Shown piece after piece: positions 55,608 through 64,000 of a stretch of 64,000 nucleotides of DNA. The DNA lies in assembly GCF_900107535.1 (NCBI RefSeq), contig NZ_FNRA01000005.1:310001-374000 (forward strand), read 5' to 3'. Within the stretch, counting starts at the first letter, position 1. Every line of letters starts with the position of its first letter. The notes below the pieces were generated by a model, which was given only the letters and a program-made list of their open reading frames with translations, was not told where the DNA came from and ran no database searches. The position numbers and the translations under genes are program-made. This stretch comes from Pedobacter hartonius (GTDB taxonomy: Bacteria > Bacteroidota > Bacteroidia > Sphingobacteriales > Sphingobacteriaceae).

Positions 55608-56802
55608 TAATCTGTGCCGTTGATCCGGTTTTGTCCAAAACGTATTTTTTTGCAGTATCACCTGCATGTTCATCTTTCTGCAGTGCCGCAAAAGCTGCAG
55701 AAAGTTCAGCGGCAGATTTAATACTGATTGCCGCCTGTAATGCAATCAGGTCTTTTGCTTCTTGGAACTTGTCATATTTCGGCCCAAAGATTACCGGTAA
55801 GCCAAATGCGGCAGCTTCAAGTGTGTTGTGGATGCCCGTTCCAAAGCCCCCGCCAATATAAGCGATCTGCCCGTACTGGTAAACCGAAGAAAGCATTCCT
55901 ATGTTATCGATGAGCAGAACCTGCCGGCCAAAACCTGCCGGAGATTTTTCCAGCTGTGTATATCTTGCCGCATCGGGCACAAGCCTCATGATCTCCTGCA
56001 AATGCGCCGGATTGATCTCGTGGGGAGCAATGATGAACTTCCATTCGGGAGCCGCCGTGATCAGCTCTTTGAGCAGCTGTTCATCGGGAAGCCAGGTGCT
56101 GCCCGCGATAAAAACAGGAGACTGTCCGCAGAATTTTTGGATCAGCGGCAATACCTTCGGCCGCATCGTGTTTTCGGCTACCCTGTCAAATCTTGTATCC
56201 CCGCTCAGGGTTACGTTCTTTAAATTCAAATCTTTTAAGAGGTTTACACTTTGTTCATTCTGAACAAAAAAATACGTAACAAACCCCAGTATTTTTCTGT
56301 AAAAATTCCCATACCATTTAAAAAACACCTGATCCGGTCTGAAAATTCCTGAAATAATGATTAGTGGAATGTTTTGTGCATGAAGTGTTTTAAAATAATG
56401 ATACCAGAATTCATATTTGGTGAAAACTGCGATTTCCGGATTGACTAAATGAATAAAATCAGCCGCATTTTTTTTTGTATCGAGCGGTAAATAGAAGATG
56501 CCGTCTGCCAGGGGATAGTTTTTTCGGATTTCATATCCTGAAGGCGAAAAGAAAGTAATTATAATCCGTTTTTCGGGGTGTTTTTCCCTCAATTGTTCCA
56601 ATACAGGCCGTCCCTGCTCAAATTCTCCTAAAGAAGCAAAGTGAAACCAAATATGCTTTTTTGTTATATCTATATTATTTTTTATGGTTTGTATTATATT
56701 GTTTCTGCCTTTTAAAAATAATTTCGCTTTAACATTAAATATTGAAACGATGTGCAGAACTATTTTATATAAAAAAATACCAAAATTATAAAGCCAGAGC
56801 AT
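55564..56802 (-). CDS. waaA: 3-deoxy-D-manno-octulosonic acid transferase (Kdo transferase)
   Basis: 412 residues of family GT30. N-terminal membrane segment (IFLYKIVLHIVSIFN), acceptor-binding WFHFASLGEFEQGRP, the donor domain with IGGGFGTGIHNTLEAAAFG and FGPKYDKFQEA. It transfers Kdo from CMP-Kdo to lipid A precursor at the inner membrane, so it marks an LPS outer membrane. The gene overlaps hemH tail to tail by 44 bases; both stops are clear. Single minus-strand gene. Confidence 0.94.
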   Translation of the reverse strand: MLWLYNFGIFLYKIVLHIVSIFNVKAKLFLKGRNNIIQTIKNNIDITKKHIWFHFASLGEFEQGRPVLEQLREKHPEKRIIITFFSPSGYEIRKNYPLADGIFYLPLDTKKNAADFIHLVNPEIAVFTKYEFWYHYFKTLHAQNIPLIIISGIFRPDQVFFKWYGNFYRKILGFVTYFFVQNEQSVNLLKDLNLKNVTLSGDTRFDRVAENTMRPKVLPLIQKFCGQSPVFIAGSTWLPDEQLLKELITAAPEWKFIIAPHEINPAHLQEIMRLVPDAARYTQLEKSPAGFGRQVLLIDNIGMLSSVYQYGQIAYIGGGFGTGIHNTLEAAAFGLPVIFGPKYDKFQEAKDLIALQAAISIKSAAELSAAFAALQKDEHAGDTAKKYVLDKTGSTAQIIKYLETYTQMNAGL

Positions 56803-56944
56803 TTTGTACGTTTATTTATTATCTTAGCCGAAGATACTTGATTAATTCGTAAAATTTAATCATTATCTGCTAATACGGTATGCTATAGCGTTATGATTTC
56901 ATACAAGTTTATGTAAGCTACTTAATTATTAAAAATATATTCAT

Positions 56945-58264
56945 ATGAAAATTGCCGTAATCGGAACAGGGTATGTTGGACTCGTAACTGGAACTTGTCT
57001 TGCAGAAACAGGTAACACTGTGATTTGTGTAGACATTAATGAAGCTAAAGTTTTGAAAATGCAGAATGGTGAAATACCCATTTATGAACCAGGGCTGGAT
57101 GTATTGTTCTTGCGTAATATTGAGCAGAAACGATTGACATTCACCACTGATCTTGCTTTAGCTGTGAAAGATGCTCAAATTATTTTTATGGCGCTTCCAA
57201 CGCCTCCGGGTGGTGATGGGGCCGCAGATCTGTCTTACATTCTTGGTGCTGCCAAAGACATTTCTAAACTGGTTACCGAATATAAGGTGATCGTAAACAA
57301 ATCTACAGTGCCTGTAGGTACTGCGGATAAAGTACAGGCAGTGTTCGCTGCACACACTGATGTGGAGATTGATGTGGTTTCAAACCCTGAATTCCTGCGT
57401 GAAGGTGTGGCGGTTGAAGACTTCATGAAACCTGATCGCGTGGTGATCGGAACACGCAGTGAACGTGCTAAAAAATTAATGGGTGAATTGTACGGCCCTT
57501 ATGTACGTCAGGGAAACCCGATTCTTTTCATGGATGAGAAATCTTCGGAACTGACTAAATATGCTGCCAATTCATTTTTAGCTACAAAGATCACTTTCAT
57601 GAATGAGGTTGCTAATCTTTGTGAGCTGGTAGGTGCTGATGTGGATGCTGTCCGCAGAGGAATTGGTTCTGATGAAAGGATCGGAAAACGCTTTCTTTTT
57701 CCGGGTATCGGTTATGGTGGTTCATGCTTTCCGAAGGATGTACAGGCCCTGGCTAAGTCGGCCGAAGAGAACAAATACGATTTTGCAATCCTGAGAGCTG
57801 TAATGGTCATCAATGAGAAACAAAAAACTGTATTGGTAGAGAAGGTGTCTAAATATTACAAAGGCGACCTTAAAGGCAAACATTTTGCCATCTGGGGACT
57901 GGCATTTAAGCCTGAAACAGATGATATCCGTGAGGCTCCTGCTTTGTACATCATTGATGACCTGATCAAATTAGGCGCAACAGTTACGGTTTTCGATCCT
58001 GAAGGAATGGCTAACGTAAAAAATATCATTGGTGACAAAGTTGTTTATGCTGAAAATCAGTATGATGCTTTAACCGGTGCAGATGCATTACTGATCGCTA
58101 CTGAGTGGTCTGTATTCCGTAACCCTGATTTCGATAAGATCGAAGAAAAATTGATCAGCAAAGTTATTTTCGACGGACGTAACTTATATGATCTTGATAA
58201 AATGGTTGATTTGGGATATTATTATAACAGTATTGGCCGTAAATTGGTAGAGCATGGAGCGTAA
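56945..58264 (+). CDS. ugd: UDP-glucose 6-dehydrogenase
   Basis: 439 residues. Rossmann motif [15 protein letters not shown], the catalytic cysteine in [14 protein letters not shown], and the C-terminal UDP-binding domain ([15 protein letters not shown]). It makes UDP-glucuronate with two NAD. The end overlaps the start of the decarboxylase gene by 11 bases, and the product is the substrate of that enzyme. Confidence 0.96.
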   Translation: MKIAVIGTGYVGLVTGTCLAETGNTVICVDINEAKVLKMQNGEIPIYEPGLDVLFLRNIEQKRLTFTTDLALAVKDAQIIFMALPTPPGGDGAADLSYILGAAKDISKLVTEYKVIVNKSTVPVGTADKVQAVFAAHTDVEIDVVSNPEFLREGVAVEDFMKPDRVVIGTRSERAKKLMGELYGPYVRQGNPILFMDEKSSELTKYAANSFLATKITFMNEVANLCELVGADVDAVRRGIGSDERIGKRFLFPGIGYGGSCFPKDVQALAKSAEENKYDFAILRAVMVINEKQKTVLVEKVSKYYKGDLKGKHFAIWGLAFKPETDDIREAPALYIIDDLIKLGATVTVFDPEGMANVKNIIGDKVVYAENQYDALTGADALLIATEWSVFRNPDFDKIEEKLISKVIFDGRNLYDLDKMVDLGYYYNSIGRKLVEHGA

Positions 58265-59243
58265 AAGAGTATTAATAACCGGTGCCGCCGGTTTCCTGGG
58301 ATCACATTTGTGCGACAGGTTTGTTAAAGAAGATTATCATGTGATTGCGATGGACAACCTGATTACAGGGGACCTGCAAAACATTGAGCATCTTTTTGAA
58401 CTCGAGAATTTCGAGTTTGCGCACCATGACGTTTCTAAATATGTCTATGTACCGGGAAAACTGGATTACATCCTTCATTTTGCTTCTCCGGCAAGCCCTA
58501 TAGATTATCTTAAAATCCCTATTCAGACCCTGAAAGTAGGTTCCCTTGGAACACATAACCTGCTGGGCCTGGCTAGAAATAAAAATGCCAGAATGATCAT
58601 TGCCTCTACTTCTGAAGTATATGGCGATCCGAATGTTAATCCTCAGCCGGAAGAATACTGGGGCAATGTGAACCCGGTAGGGCCGAGAGGTGTTTATGAC
58701 GAGGCAAAACGTTTCCAGGAGGCTATCACAATGGCTTATCATACTTTCCATGGTTTAGAGACGCGTATCGTTCGTATTTTTAATACGTACGGACCAAGGA
58801 TGCGCCTCAATGACGGACGCGTTTTACCTGCGTTTATCGGACAGGCACTGAGAGGTGAAGACCTTACCGTTTTTGGTGATGGTTCGCAGACACGCTCTTT
58901 CTGTTATGTGGATGATCTTGTGGAAGGAATCTACAGGTTGCTGCTGAGCGATTATGCGCAGCCTGTAAATATCGGAAACCCTGATGAGATCACTATCGGC
59001 CAGTTCGCCGAGGAGATCATCAAATTAACTGGTACAACACAAAAGGTTATTTATAAGGAACTTCCTGTTGATGATCCTAAACAACGTCAGCCAGATATTA
59101 CTAAAGCAAGGGCCCTGTTAAACTGGGAACCTAAGGTTGACCGCGCTGAAGGTCTGAAAATAACCTATGAGTACTTCAAAAGCCTGCCTGCTGAAGCACT
59201 GGTAAATAAGGAACATAAAGATTTTACAACGTATAACAAATAA
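58254..59243 (+). CDS. UDP-glucuronate decarboxylase (UDP-xylose synthase)
   Basis: 329 residues, extended SDR. NAD-binding [14 protein letters not shown], the catalytic Thr/Ser and Tyr-Lys in [16 protein letters not shown] and [12 protein letters not shown], and the C-terminal [12 protein letters not shown] block. It decarboxylates UDP-glucuronate to UDP-xylose. Overlaps ugd by 11 bases and is followed 6 bases later by galE. Confidence 0.92.
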   Translation: MERKRVLITGAAGFLGSHLCDRFVKEDYHVIAMDNLITGDLQNIEHLFELENFEFAHHDVSKYVYVPGKLDYILHFASPASPIDYLKIPIQTLKVGSLGTHNLLGLARNKNARMIIASTSEVYGDPNVNPQPEEYWGNVNPVGPRGVYDEAKRFQEAITMAYHTFHGLETRIVRIFNTYGPRMRLNDGRVLPAFIGQALRGEDLTVFGDGSQTRSFCYVDDLVEGIYRLLLSDYAQPVNIGNPDEITIGQFAEEIIKLTGTTQKVIYKELPVDDPKQRQPDITKARALLNWEPKVDRAEGLKITYEYFKSLPAEALVNKEHKDFTTYNK

Positions 59244-59249
59244 TCAGCA

Positions 59250-60272
59250 ATGGGGAAAATATTAGTTACAGGTGGCACAGGTTTTATTGGTTCTCACACA
59301 GTTGTTGAGTTGATCAATGCAGGTTATGAAGTTGTCCTTGTGGACGACTTCTCCAACTCAAACCCAAAGATCCTTACTCAGCTGGAAACAATTACCGGTA
59401 AAAAGCCTGATTTTACTGAACTGGATCTTTGTGATGAACGGAAAGTGGCCGAATTTGTTGCCGCTCATCCTGATATCACCGGCGTCATCCATTTTGCAGC
59501 GTTTAAAGCTGTGGGAGAATCGGTAAGGTTTCCCTTAAAGTATTACAGGAATAATTTTTATTCACTCATCAACCTGATCAATGCCTTTAACAGCAACATA
59601 GGGCTGGTGTTTTCGTCTTCCTGCACGGTATATGGTCAGCCAGATCAATTGCCCGTAACTGAGGATGCAGCTGTAAAAAGAGCAGAATCTCCTTATGGAA
59701 ATACCAAGCAGATCGCTGAGGAAATCTTAACGGATACCTGTGCGGTTACGCCGGACCTGAGGGTGATCTCTCTTCGTTACTTTAATCCCGTTGGTGCACA
59801 TGAGTCTGCCCTGATCGGCGAACTGCCAATTGGCGTTCCCCAGAATCTGGTTCCTTTCATCACCCAGTCAGCTATAGGTAAGCGTGGCCCGATCACTGTA
59901 TTCGGCAGCGACTACAATACGCCGGACGGAAGTGCCGTTAGGGATTATATTCATGTGGTGGATCTTGCCAAAGCGCATGTTGCTGCTATTCAACGCCTGG
60001 AAACTAAAAAGGCTGAGGGCAACTACGAAGTGTTTAATCTGGGTACAGGTAAAGGTTCATCCGTTCTGGAGATCATCCAGGCATTTGAAACTTCTACCGG
60101 CGAAAAATTAAATTATACTGTAGGGCCAAGAAGGGACGGTGATGTTGAACAGGTTTGGGGAGATGTAACCAAGTCGGCTGAAGGTTTGGGCTGGAAAGCT
60201 GAACTGGACGTAAACGAGATGATGCGCTCTGCCTGGAAATGGGAAAAATACCTAAAGGATAACCCCTTCTAA
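59250..60272 (+). CDS. galE: UDP-glucose 4-epimerase
   Basis: 340 residues, extended SDR. NAD-binding GGTGFIGSHTVVELI, VDDFSNSNP, catalytic Ser in SSSCTVYG and Tyr-Lys in SPYGNTKQ, and the late RDYIHVVDLAKAH. It interconverts UDP-glucose and UDP-galactose (or the related xylose/arabinose pair, which fits the neighbouring UDP-xylose gene). It is followed immediately by the hypothetical gene at 60273. Confidence 0.94.
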   Translation: MGKILVTGGTGFIGSHTVVELINAGYEVVLVDDFSNSNPKILTQLETITGKKPDFTELDLCDERKVAEFVAAHPDITGVIHFAAFKAVGESVRFPLKYYRNNFYSLINLINAFNSNIGLVFSSSCTVYGQPDQLPVTEDAAVKRAESPYGNTKQIAEEILTDTCAVTPDLRVISLRYFNPVGAHESALIGELPIGVPQNLVPFITQSAIGKRGPITVFGSDYNTPDGSAVRDYIHVVDLAKAHVAAIQRLETKKAEGNYEVFNLGTGKGSSVLEIIQAFETSTGEKLNYTVGPRRDGDVEQVWGDVTKSAEGLGWKAELDVNEMMRSAWKWEKYLKDNPF

Positions 60273-60842
60273 ATGTTGTTAAAGGATCATAAAGATCTTA
60301 AGGCCGCAATAACGGCAATTCCTCCTAAAGAAAAGGACAAGTTACTGCTTCGTCTGATCGCAAAAGATAAGGTGCTCACTGAGCACCTTCATTTTAAATT
60401 GCTGGAAGATGAAAGCGACCTGGAACAGCGGAGGGAAGCACTGACCACGGAGCTTGATGAAGCTGTCTCTGCTTTGGTGAAAATGAGGAAATCAACCTCA
60501 AAAGACGCTTTGTCTATCCTAAGGAAACTCAATGGAAGGGTAAATCACCATTATAAGGTAACGAAAGACCCGAATACAGAAGTGGAGCTTCGTTTACATT
60601 TATTAATGATTATACCTTTGGGATATAATGAAAGCGTTTTCTCGCCTCTGGCAAAGTTTAATGAGCGGCTAAAAACGTATTTTTTGAGGACTACCCTTGC
60701 GCTGTATAAAAAATATATCAAGCTGCATGAGGATTTACAGTACGACTTAAAAGATGAGTTCAATATCCTGTTGCAGAAACTGGGTCAGCACCAGTTGAGT
60801 AATGGGGCACGTGAAGTCGGACTGCCTGGAGAAATAGAATAA
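60273..60842 (+). CDS. Conserved protein of unknown function in the nucleotide-sugar cluster
   Basis: 189 residues, soluble, highly charged and helical (LKAAITAIPPKEKDKLLLRLI, RREALTTELDEAVSALVKM), with a hydrophobic RLHLLMIIPLGYNESVF segment in the middle. It starts on the base after the galE stop, so it must be translationally coupled. No family is recognised. Coupling to galE suggests a role tied to that operon, or simple read-through of unrelated genes. Confidence 0.6.
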   Translation: MLLKDHKDLKAAITAIPPKEKDKLLLRLIAKDKVLTEHLHFKLLEDESDLEQRREALTTELDEAVSALVKMRKSTSKDALSILRKLNGRVNHHYKVTKDPNTEVELRLHLLMIIPLGYNESVFSPLAKFNERLKTYFLRTTLALYKKYIKLHEDLQYDLKDEFNILLQKLGQHQLSNGAREVGLPGEIE

Positions 60843-60937
60843 AACAAACATTACAATGAAACCTGCATAAGATCTTACTTTACAGAAGTAAAGCGCCTGT
60901 GCAGGTCTCGTCACCGATGAAAAGCAAATATATAGCA

Positions 60938-61990
60938 ATGAAAAAGATTTTAATAACTGGTGGAGCAGGATTTATTGGATCTCACGTAGTGCGGAGATTC
61001 GTCAATAAATATCCCGACTACGAAATAGTAAACCTGGATAAACTCACCTATGCAGGTAACCTCGCCAATCTGACGGACGTTGAAGCGCGTCCGAATTATA
61101 GATTTGTAAAGGCAGATATTACAGATGCCGCGGAAATCAATGCTTTATTCGAAAAGGAAAATTTTGATGCCGTAATCCATCTGGCTGCGGAATCACATGT
61201 GGACAGGTCTATCACCGATCCTACGGCATTTGTGATGACAAATGTGATCGGAACAGTTAACCTGCTGAATTCAGCACGGGAATTCTGGAAAGGTGATTAT
61301 GCTACCAAGAGATTTTATCATGTTTCTACTGATGAGGTTTATGGGGCATTAGGTGATACCGGTATGTTTACTGAAACTACAGGTTATGATCCGCATAGTC
61401 CTTATTCAGCTTCTAAAGCATCCTCAGATCATTTTGTAAGGGCATATCATGACACATACGGGATCGATGTGGTGATCTCTAATTGTTCAAATAATTATGG
61501 CTCACACCATTTTCCTGAAAAGCTGATTCCTCTTGCTATCAATAACATCAAGAACAGCCTGCCGGTGCCTGTATATGGCAAAGGCGAGAACATCCGCGAC
61601 TGGTTATGGGTTGAAGACCACGCACGTGCAATTGATGTGATCTTTCATGAAGCTAAAACAGGGGAGACCTATAACATTGGTGGGCACAATGAATGGAAGA
61701 ACATTGATCTGATCCATTTGCTGTGTAAGATCATGGACAAGAAACTGGGACGTAAAGAAGGCGAATCTGCCAGCCTGATCACTTTTGTAACTGACCGTGC
61801 AGGACATGATTTACGTTATGCCATAGATTCTACAAAATTACAGGAGAAATTAAACTGGGTGCCGAGCCTGCAGTTTGAAGAAGGACTGGAGAAAACCGTT
61901 GAATGGTACCTTGATAATGAAGAGTGGTTAACGAATGTGACCTCAGGAAACTATCAGAAGTACTATGAAACGCAATACAGCGCGAGGTAG
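60938..61990 (+). CDS. rmlB: dTDP-glucose 4,6-dehydratase
   Basis: 350 residues from ATG 60938 (alternatives ATG 60917, GTG 60899). SDR motifs GGAGFIGSHVVRRF, the HLAAESHVDRSI block, the catalytic STDEVYGALGDTG with Asp-Glu, and Tyr-Lys in SPYSASKASSDHF. It makes dTDP-4-keto-6-deoxyglucose, the entry to dTDP-rhamnose and other deoxysugars. The RmlA, RmlC and RmlD partners are not adjacent, although an RmlD-like gene is at 33563. Confidence 0.95.
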   Translation: MKKILITGGAGFIGSHVVRRFVNKYPDYEIVNLDKLTYAGNLANLTDVEARPNYRFVKADITDAAEINALFEKENFDAVIHLAAESHVDRSITDPTAFVMTNVIGTVNLLNSAREFWKGDYATKRFYHVSTDEVYGALGDTGMFTETTGYDPHSPYSASKASSDHFVRAYHDTYGIDVVISNCSNNYGSHHFPEKLIPLAINNIKNSLPVPVYGKGENIRDWLWVEDHARAIDVIFHEAKTGETYNIGGHNEWKNIDLIHLLCKIMDKKLGRKEGESASLITFVTDRAGHDLRYAIDSTKLQEKLNWVPSLQFEEGLEKTVEWYLDNEEWLTNVTSGNYQKYYETQYSAR

Positions 61991-62085
61991 GTTTTCTAAC
62001 ATACTATATCATCATCGCTATAGCCTGAATTGCTCTAAACATAGCTCTTTGCTATAGTTTAAAAGAGTTCTTTCTGGCTTCGCTG

Positions 62086-62167
62086 AAAAAAAAGGTATCC
62101 CTCTTTCAATGCTGCCTGCTGCTGAAGCGCAGCAGAGAAGGCATCGTAAGAGGGATACCTTTTTTTT
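62086..62167 (+). terminator. Large branched terminator
   Basis: AAAAAAAAGGTATCCCTCTT (62086-62105) is a perfect inverted repeat of the arm ending at 62167. Nested pairings (TGCCT/AGGCA and GCTGCTG/CAGCAG) fill the inside. Strong intrinsic terminator, active in both directions. Confidence 0.8.
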
Positions 62168-62272
62168 GAGATGATCCAATAGCATGATGGCTTGATACGA
62201 TGGCCTGGCATGGCGGCTCGATCGGATGGCTATGCATGAAGCCGGTCTGAGGGTTAATAGCTCTTCCCTTAT
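62168..62272. repeat. Imperfect 23-base direct repeat
   Basis: Units 62182-62204 and 62208-62230 share 18 of 23 bases (both start GCATG and end GGATGGC or CGATGGC). No gene is seen. Short and diverged. Confidence 0.4.
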
Positions 62273-62378
62273 TTATGATTCTTTCCTGAGCTGAATGACA
62301 CTATACGTTGGTTTGGCATCATGCTTAAAGCGCTTGTTTAGAAAATCTCCTGGATAATCTTTAAAAAATTGGTGGTAC
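62273..62378 (-). pseudogene. Possible C-terminal remnant of an unknown protein
   Basis: Minus-strand frame open for about 34 residues between two stops; it includes FFKDYPGDFLNKRFKHDA and ends PTYSVIQLRKES before TAA. The composition and ending look like a real C-terminus. It has no start and is cut by the inverted-repeat arm at 62365. I do not recognise the family. Confidence 0.3.
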
Positions 62379-62446
62379 TATATGACGGCCTGGTCGTTCT
62401 TTTGCGCAGCAAATTAATGCAGCCGGAATATAGTACCACCAATTTT
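62365..62446. repeat. Perfect 19-bp inverted repeat
   Basis: AAAATTGGTGGTACTATAT (62365-62383) and its exact reverse complement (62428-62446) flank 44 bases. The loop holds a near -7 box TTCTTTTG. This may be an invertible element, a mobile-element remnant or a long hairpin. Confidence 0.6.
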
Positions 62447-62465
62447 CAGCAGCAGAAGATCCCTC

Positions 62466-62545
62466 AGAAAACAAGAAATCAATTAGAAAACAAGAAATTA
62501 ATTAGAAAACAAGAGATCACAGTTAGAAAACAAGAAATCCATTCG
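62466..62545. repeat. Four direct repeats of 19-21 bases
   Basis: Units start at 62466, 62485, 62504 and 62525, each beginning AGAAAACAAGA(A/G)AT followed by a variable tail. The units are contiguous. They resemble iterons or clustered protein-binding sites. Confidence 0.6.
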
Positions 62546-62657
62546 AAGAATAGTTCAGCGATAGAGAATAATAGATCAATTATAGAAATGATCTATTATC
62601 AATGATAAATAAATTATACGGAGAACAGAATATAAATACCTCCGCTACGTAAAATGC

Positions 62658-63890
62658 TTACTCGTAACGCAGCGCTTCTACAGGATCGAGCTTTGATGCC
62701 TTCCTTGCAGGATAATAGCCTGAAACCACGCCAACAAGTACGCAGAGCGCAAAGCCACCGATGATAAACAACCATGGGATGATGAATGCACCTCCCATTG
62801 CCAGTGAAATTGCATTTCCGAGCAGTATTCCGAACAGGATCCCCATTGCACCCCCCATGAGGCAGATCATTACTGCTTCGATCAGAAATTGCTTCCGGAT
62901 CACAGACGGATTGGCGCCGATAGCTTTCCTGATACCGATTTCCCTCGTCCTTTCCGTTACCGAGACCAGCATGATATTCATTAATCCGATGGAAGCCCCG
63001 ACAAGCGTGATCACACCGATCGTAATCCCGCCAACGGCAATCATGGCAAGGTTCTCAAATAAGGTTTGCGCTACTGCATCACTCTTGGTGATCTCAAAGT
63101 TGTTGGGGTCAGTGATCTTGATCTTGCGAACCTTTCTGAATTCGGCAGTAGCTTCCCCGATAACGGTCTCCATCTGGTCATTACTGTTCACTGTTATGGT
63201 AAGCGTATAGGAAGGATTGGTGCTGGAATTGATGACCTTTGCTTTGTACAGGGGAATAAAAATGGCCCTGTCCGTATTGGAACCCAGGCTTGATCCTTTA
63301 CTGGCCAGTACGCCGATCACTTTCAGCCTGCTGTTGCCGGCGGTGATGATCTTATCTATGGCTGACTCATGTTTAAATAACGTGGTGGCGATCTCGCTCC
63401 CGATAATACACAGGTTATTGCCCAGCTCTGACTCGGCGCTGCTGAAGTTCCTGCCAAAGGCAAGGTCCAGTCCCTGTGCTTTGAGCCCGTTTTCGTCGAT
63501 TCCCTGTATAGAAATATTGGGATTTGTTTTTTCTTTACTGTATTTTGCTGTAGCCCCTCGTGTGGCTGTTACACTGATCGTCACTGTCGCCGGGGCTTCA
63601 AGCCTGTTCTTTAAAGCAAAGGCATCTTCATAACGGATAGATTTGAAAGGCTTGGGCCCTTCTCCCGGGCCGCCTATACGAATCCCGGTTCCCCGGTTCC
63701 GGATGGTAAAAGAATTGGCGCCCATATTGGAAAAGGCCTCAGTCATACTTTTTTTTACCGCATCGAGTGTGGTCAGGATACCTACCAGTGCCGATAATCC
63801 AATGGCGATGATCAATGCCGTGAGCATCGTGCGCAGCCGGTTACTTTGTATCGCCTGCATGGCAAGTCTTATATTTTCGGTATAGGTCAT
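62658..63890 (-). CDS. MacB-like ABC transporter permease
   Basis: 411 residues from ATG 63890. One N-terminal membrane helix (TMLTALIIAIGLSALVGIL), a long periplasmic MacB-type core domain (about 45-285, NSFTIRNRGTGIRIGG), and three C-terminal helices of the FtsX fold (VGGITIGVITLVGASIGLMNI, then an EIGIRKAIGA loop). It exports substrates or lifts lipoproteins with a separate ATPase; no ATPase is in the window. ATG 63956 would make an unlikely N-terminus that crosses the terminator at 63929; the -7 box at 63917 supports 63890. Confidence 0.88.
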   Translation of the reverse strand: MTYTENIRLAMQAIQSNRLRTMLTALIIAIGLSALVGILTTLDAVKKSMTEAFSNMGANSFTIRNRGTGIRIGGPGEGPKPFKSIRYEDAFALKNRLEAPATVTISVTATRGATAKYSKEKTNPNISIQGIDENGLKAQGLDLAFGRNFSSAESELGNNLCIIGSEIATTLFKHESAIDKIITAGNSRLKVIGVLASKGSSLGSNTDRAIFIPLYKAKVINSSTNPSYTLTITVNSNDQMETVIGEATAEFRKVRKIKITDPNNFEITKSDAVAQTLFENLAMIAVGGITIGVITLVGASIGLMNIMLVSVTERTREIGIRKAIGANPSVIRKQFLIEAVMICLMGGAMGILFGILLGNAISLAMGGAFIIPWLFIIGGFALCVLVGVVSGYYPARKASKLDPVEALRYE

Positions 63891-63916
63891 TTCCTGAAAT
63901 CGATTTGAGTTGGGAG

Positions 63917-63924
63917 CAAAACTA
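63917..63924 (-). promoter_or_regulatory. Promoter -7 box of the permease gene
   Basis: Minus strand TAGTTTTG matches TAnnTTTG and lies 26 bases before ATG 63890. Confidence 0.55.
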
Positions 63925-63928
63925 AAAA

Positions 63929-63952
63929 GTCCCGTTGTTATGACAACGGGAC
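63929..63952 (-). terminator. Terminator of a gene beyond the right edge
   Basis: GTCCCGTTGT (63929-63938) and ACAACGGGAC (63943-63952) form a perfect 10-bp stem with TATG loop, followed on the minus strand by a T-run. It ends an upstream minus-strand gene outside the window; the remaining bases to 64000 show nothing else. Confidence 0.8.
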
Positions 63953-64000
63953 CCATAAAATGTTACACTGAATCCGTAAAAAAACTTAAACGGAAAAGCT

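Noticed and set aside
62466..62545. CRISPR array or plasmid origin.
   Set aside because: Units are contiguous with no unique spacers, and no cas or replication gene is near.
63891..63956. Upstream ATG 63956 for the permease.
   Set aside because: It crosses a terminator and promoter box; ATG 63890 gives the family N-terminus.

Overview
The window looks like a chromosomal segment of a Bacteroidota member, most plausibly Sphingobacteriaceae and close to Pedobacter. The signs are a SusC/SusD pair beside a propeller-type sensor kinase, two tandem DUF2807 genes, a DUF6266 gene, LytS/LytTR-type regulators, sparse Shine-Dalgarno sequences, and many promoters of the Bacteroidota type (-7 box TAnnTTTG). 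Genus is inference; no rRNA gene is present.

Layout: 1-3 kb has heme genes (hemE end, hemJ) and two outer-membrane proteins. 3-5.7 kb has an ABC ATPase, a small lipoprotein and a JmjC/cupin-like protein. 5.7-17 kb is a polysaccharide utilisation locus: sensor kinase and AraC-type response regulator as two overlapping genes, then a beta-helix lipoprotein, SusC, SusD and a clan GH-A glycosidase. 17-31.3 kb is a branched-chain amino acid operon on the minus strand (ilvE-ilvD-ilvB-ilvN-ilvC-leuC-leuD-ABC-leuB-leuA-ilvA). It is preceded by an unannotated 27-codon leader peptide rich in Leu/Ile/Val and a terminator, i.e. a ribosome-mediated attenuator. 31.6-35 kb has atpC/atpD, a sugar-nucleotide reductase and a peroxiredoxin. 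From tRNA-Arg(ACG) at 35.05 kb to about 39 kb lies a gene-poor stretch with a broken lipoprotein gene, DUF6266, an esterase and a candidate structured RNA. 39-45 kb has adk, obgE, a decayed LytS/LytTR pair, an S24 repressor, a degenerate nucleotidyltransferase/HEPN-like gene and kbl. 46-56.8 kb is housekeeping (pheS, rlmD, a phosphoribosyltransferase, ispH, hemH, waaA) with accessory genes between. 57-62 kb is a nucleotide-sugar cluster (ugd, UDP-glucuronate decarboxylase, galE, rmlB). 62-62.6 kb is non-coding and rich in repeats, and the window ends in a MacB-like permease read leftwards.

The most interesting signals are (1) the branched-chain leader peptide and attenuator, whose antiterminator lies inside the last leader codons; (2) a ModF-like tandem ABC ATPase translationally coupled inside the leu genes with one apparently dead ATP site; (3) a promoter, fold and terminator ensemble for a roughly 190-nt RNA upstream of adk; (4) a two-component pair inactivated by frameshifts, a deletion and a lost start; (5) a perfect 19-bp inverted repeat next to four 19-21 bp direct repeats. 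All functional statements are read from the sequence and family knowledge; no database search was possible.
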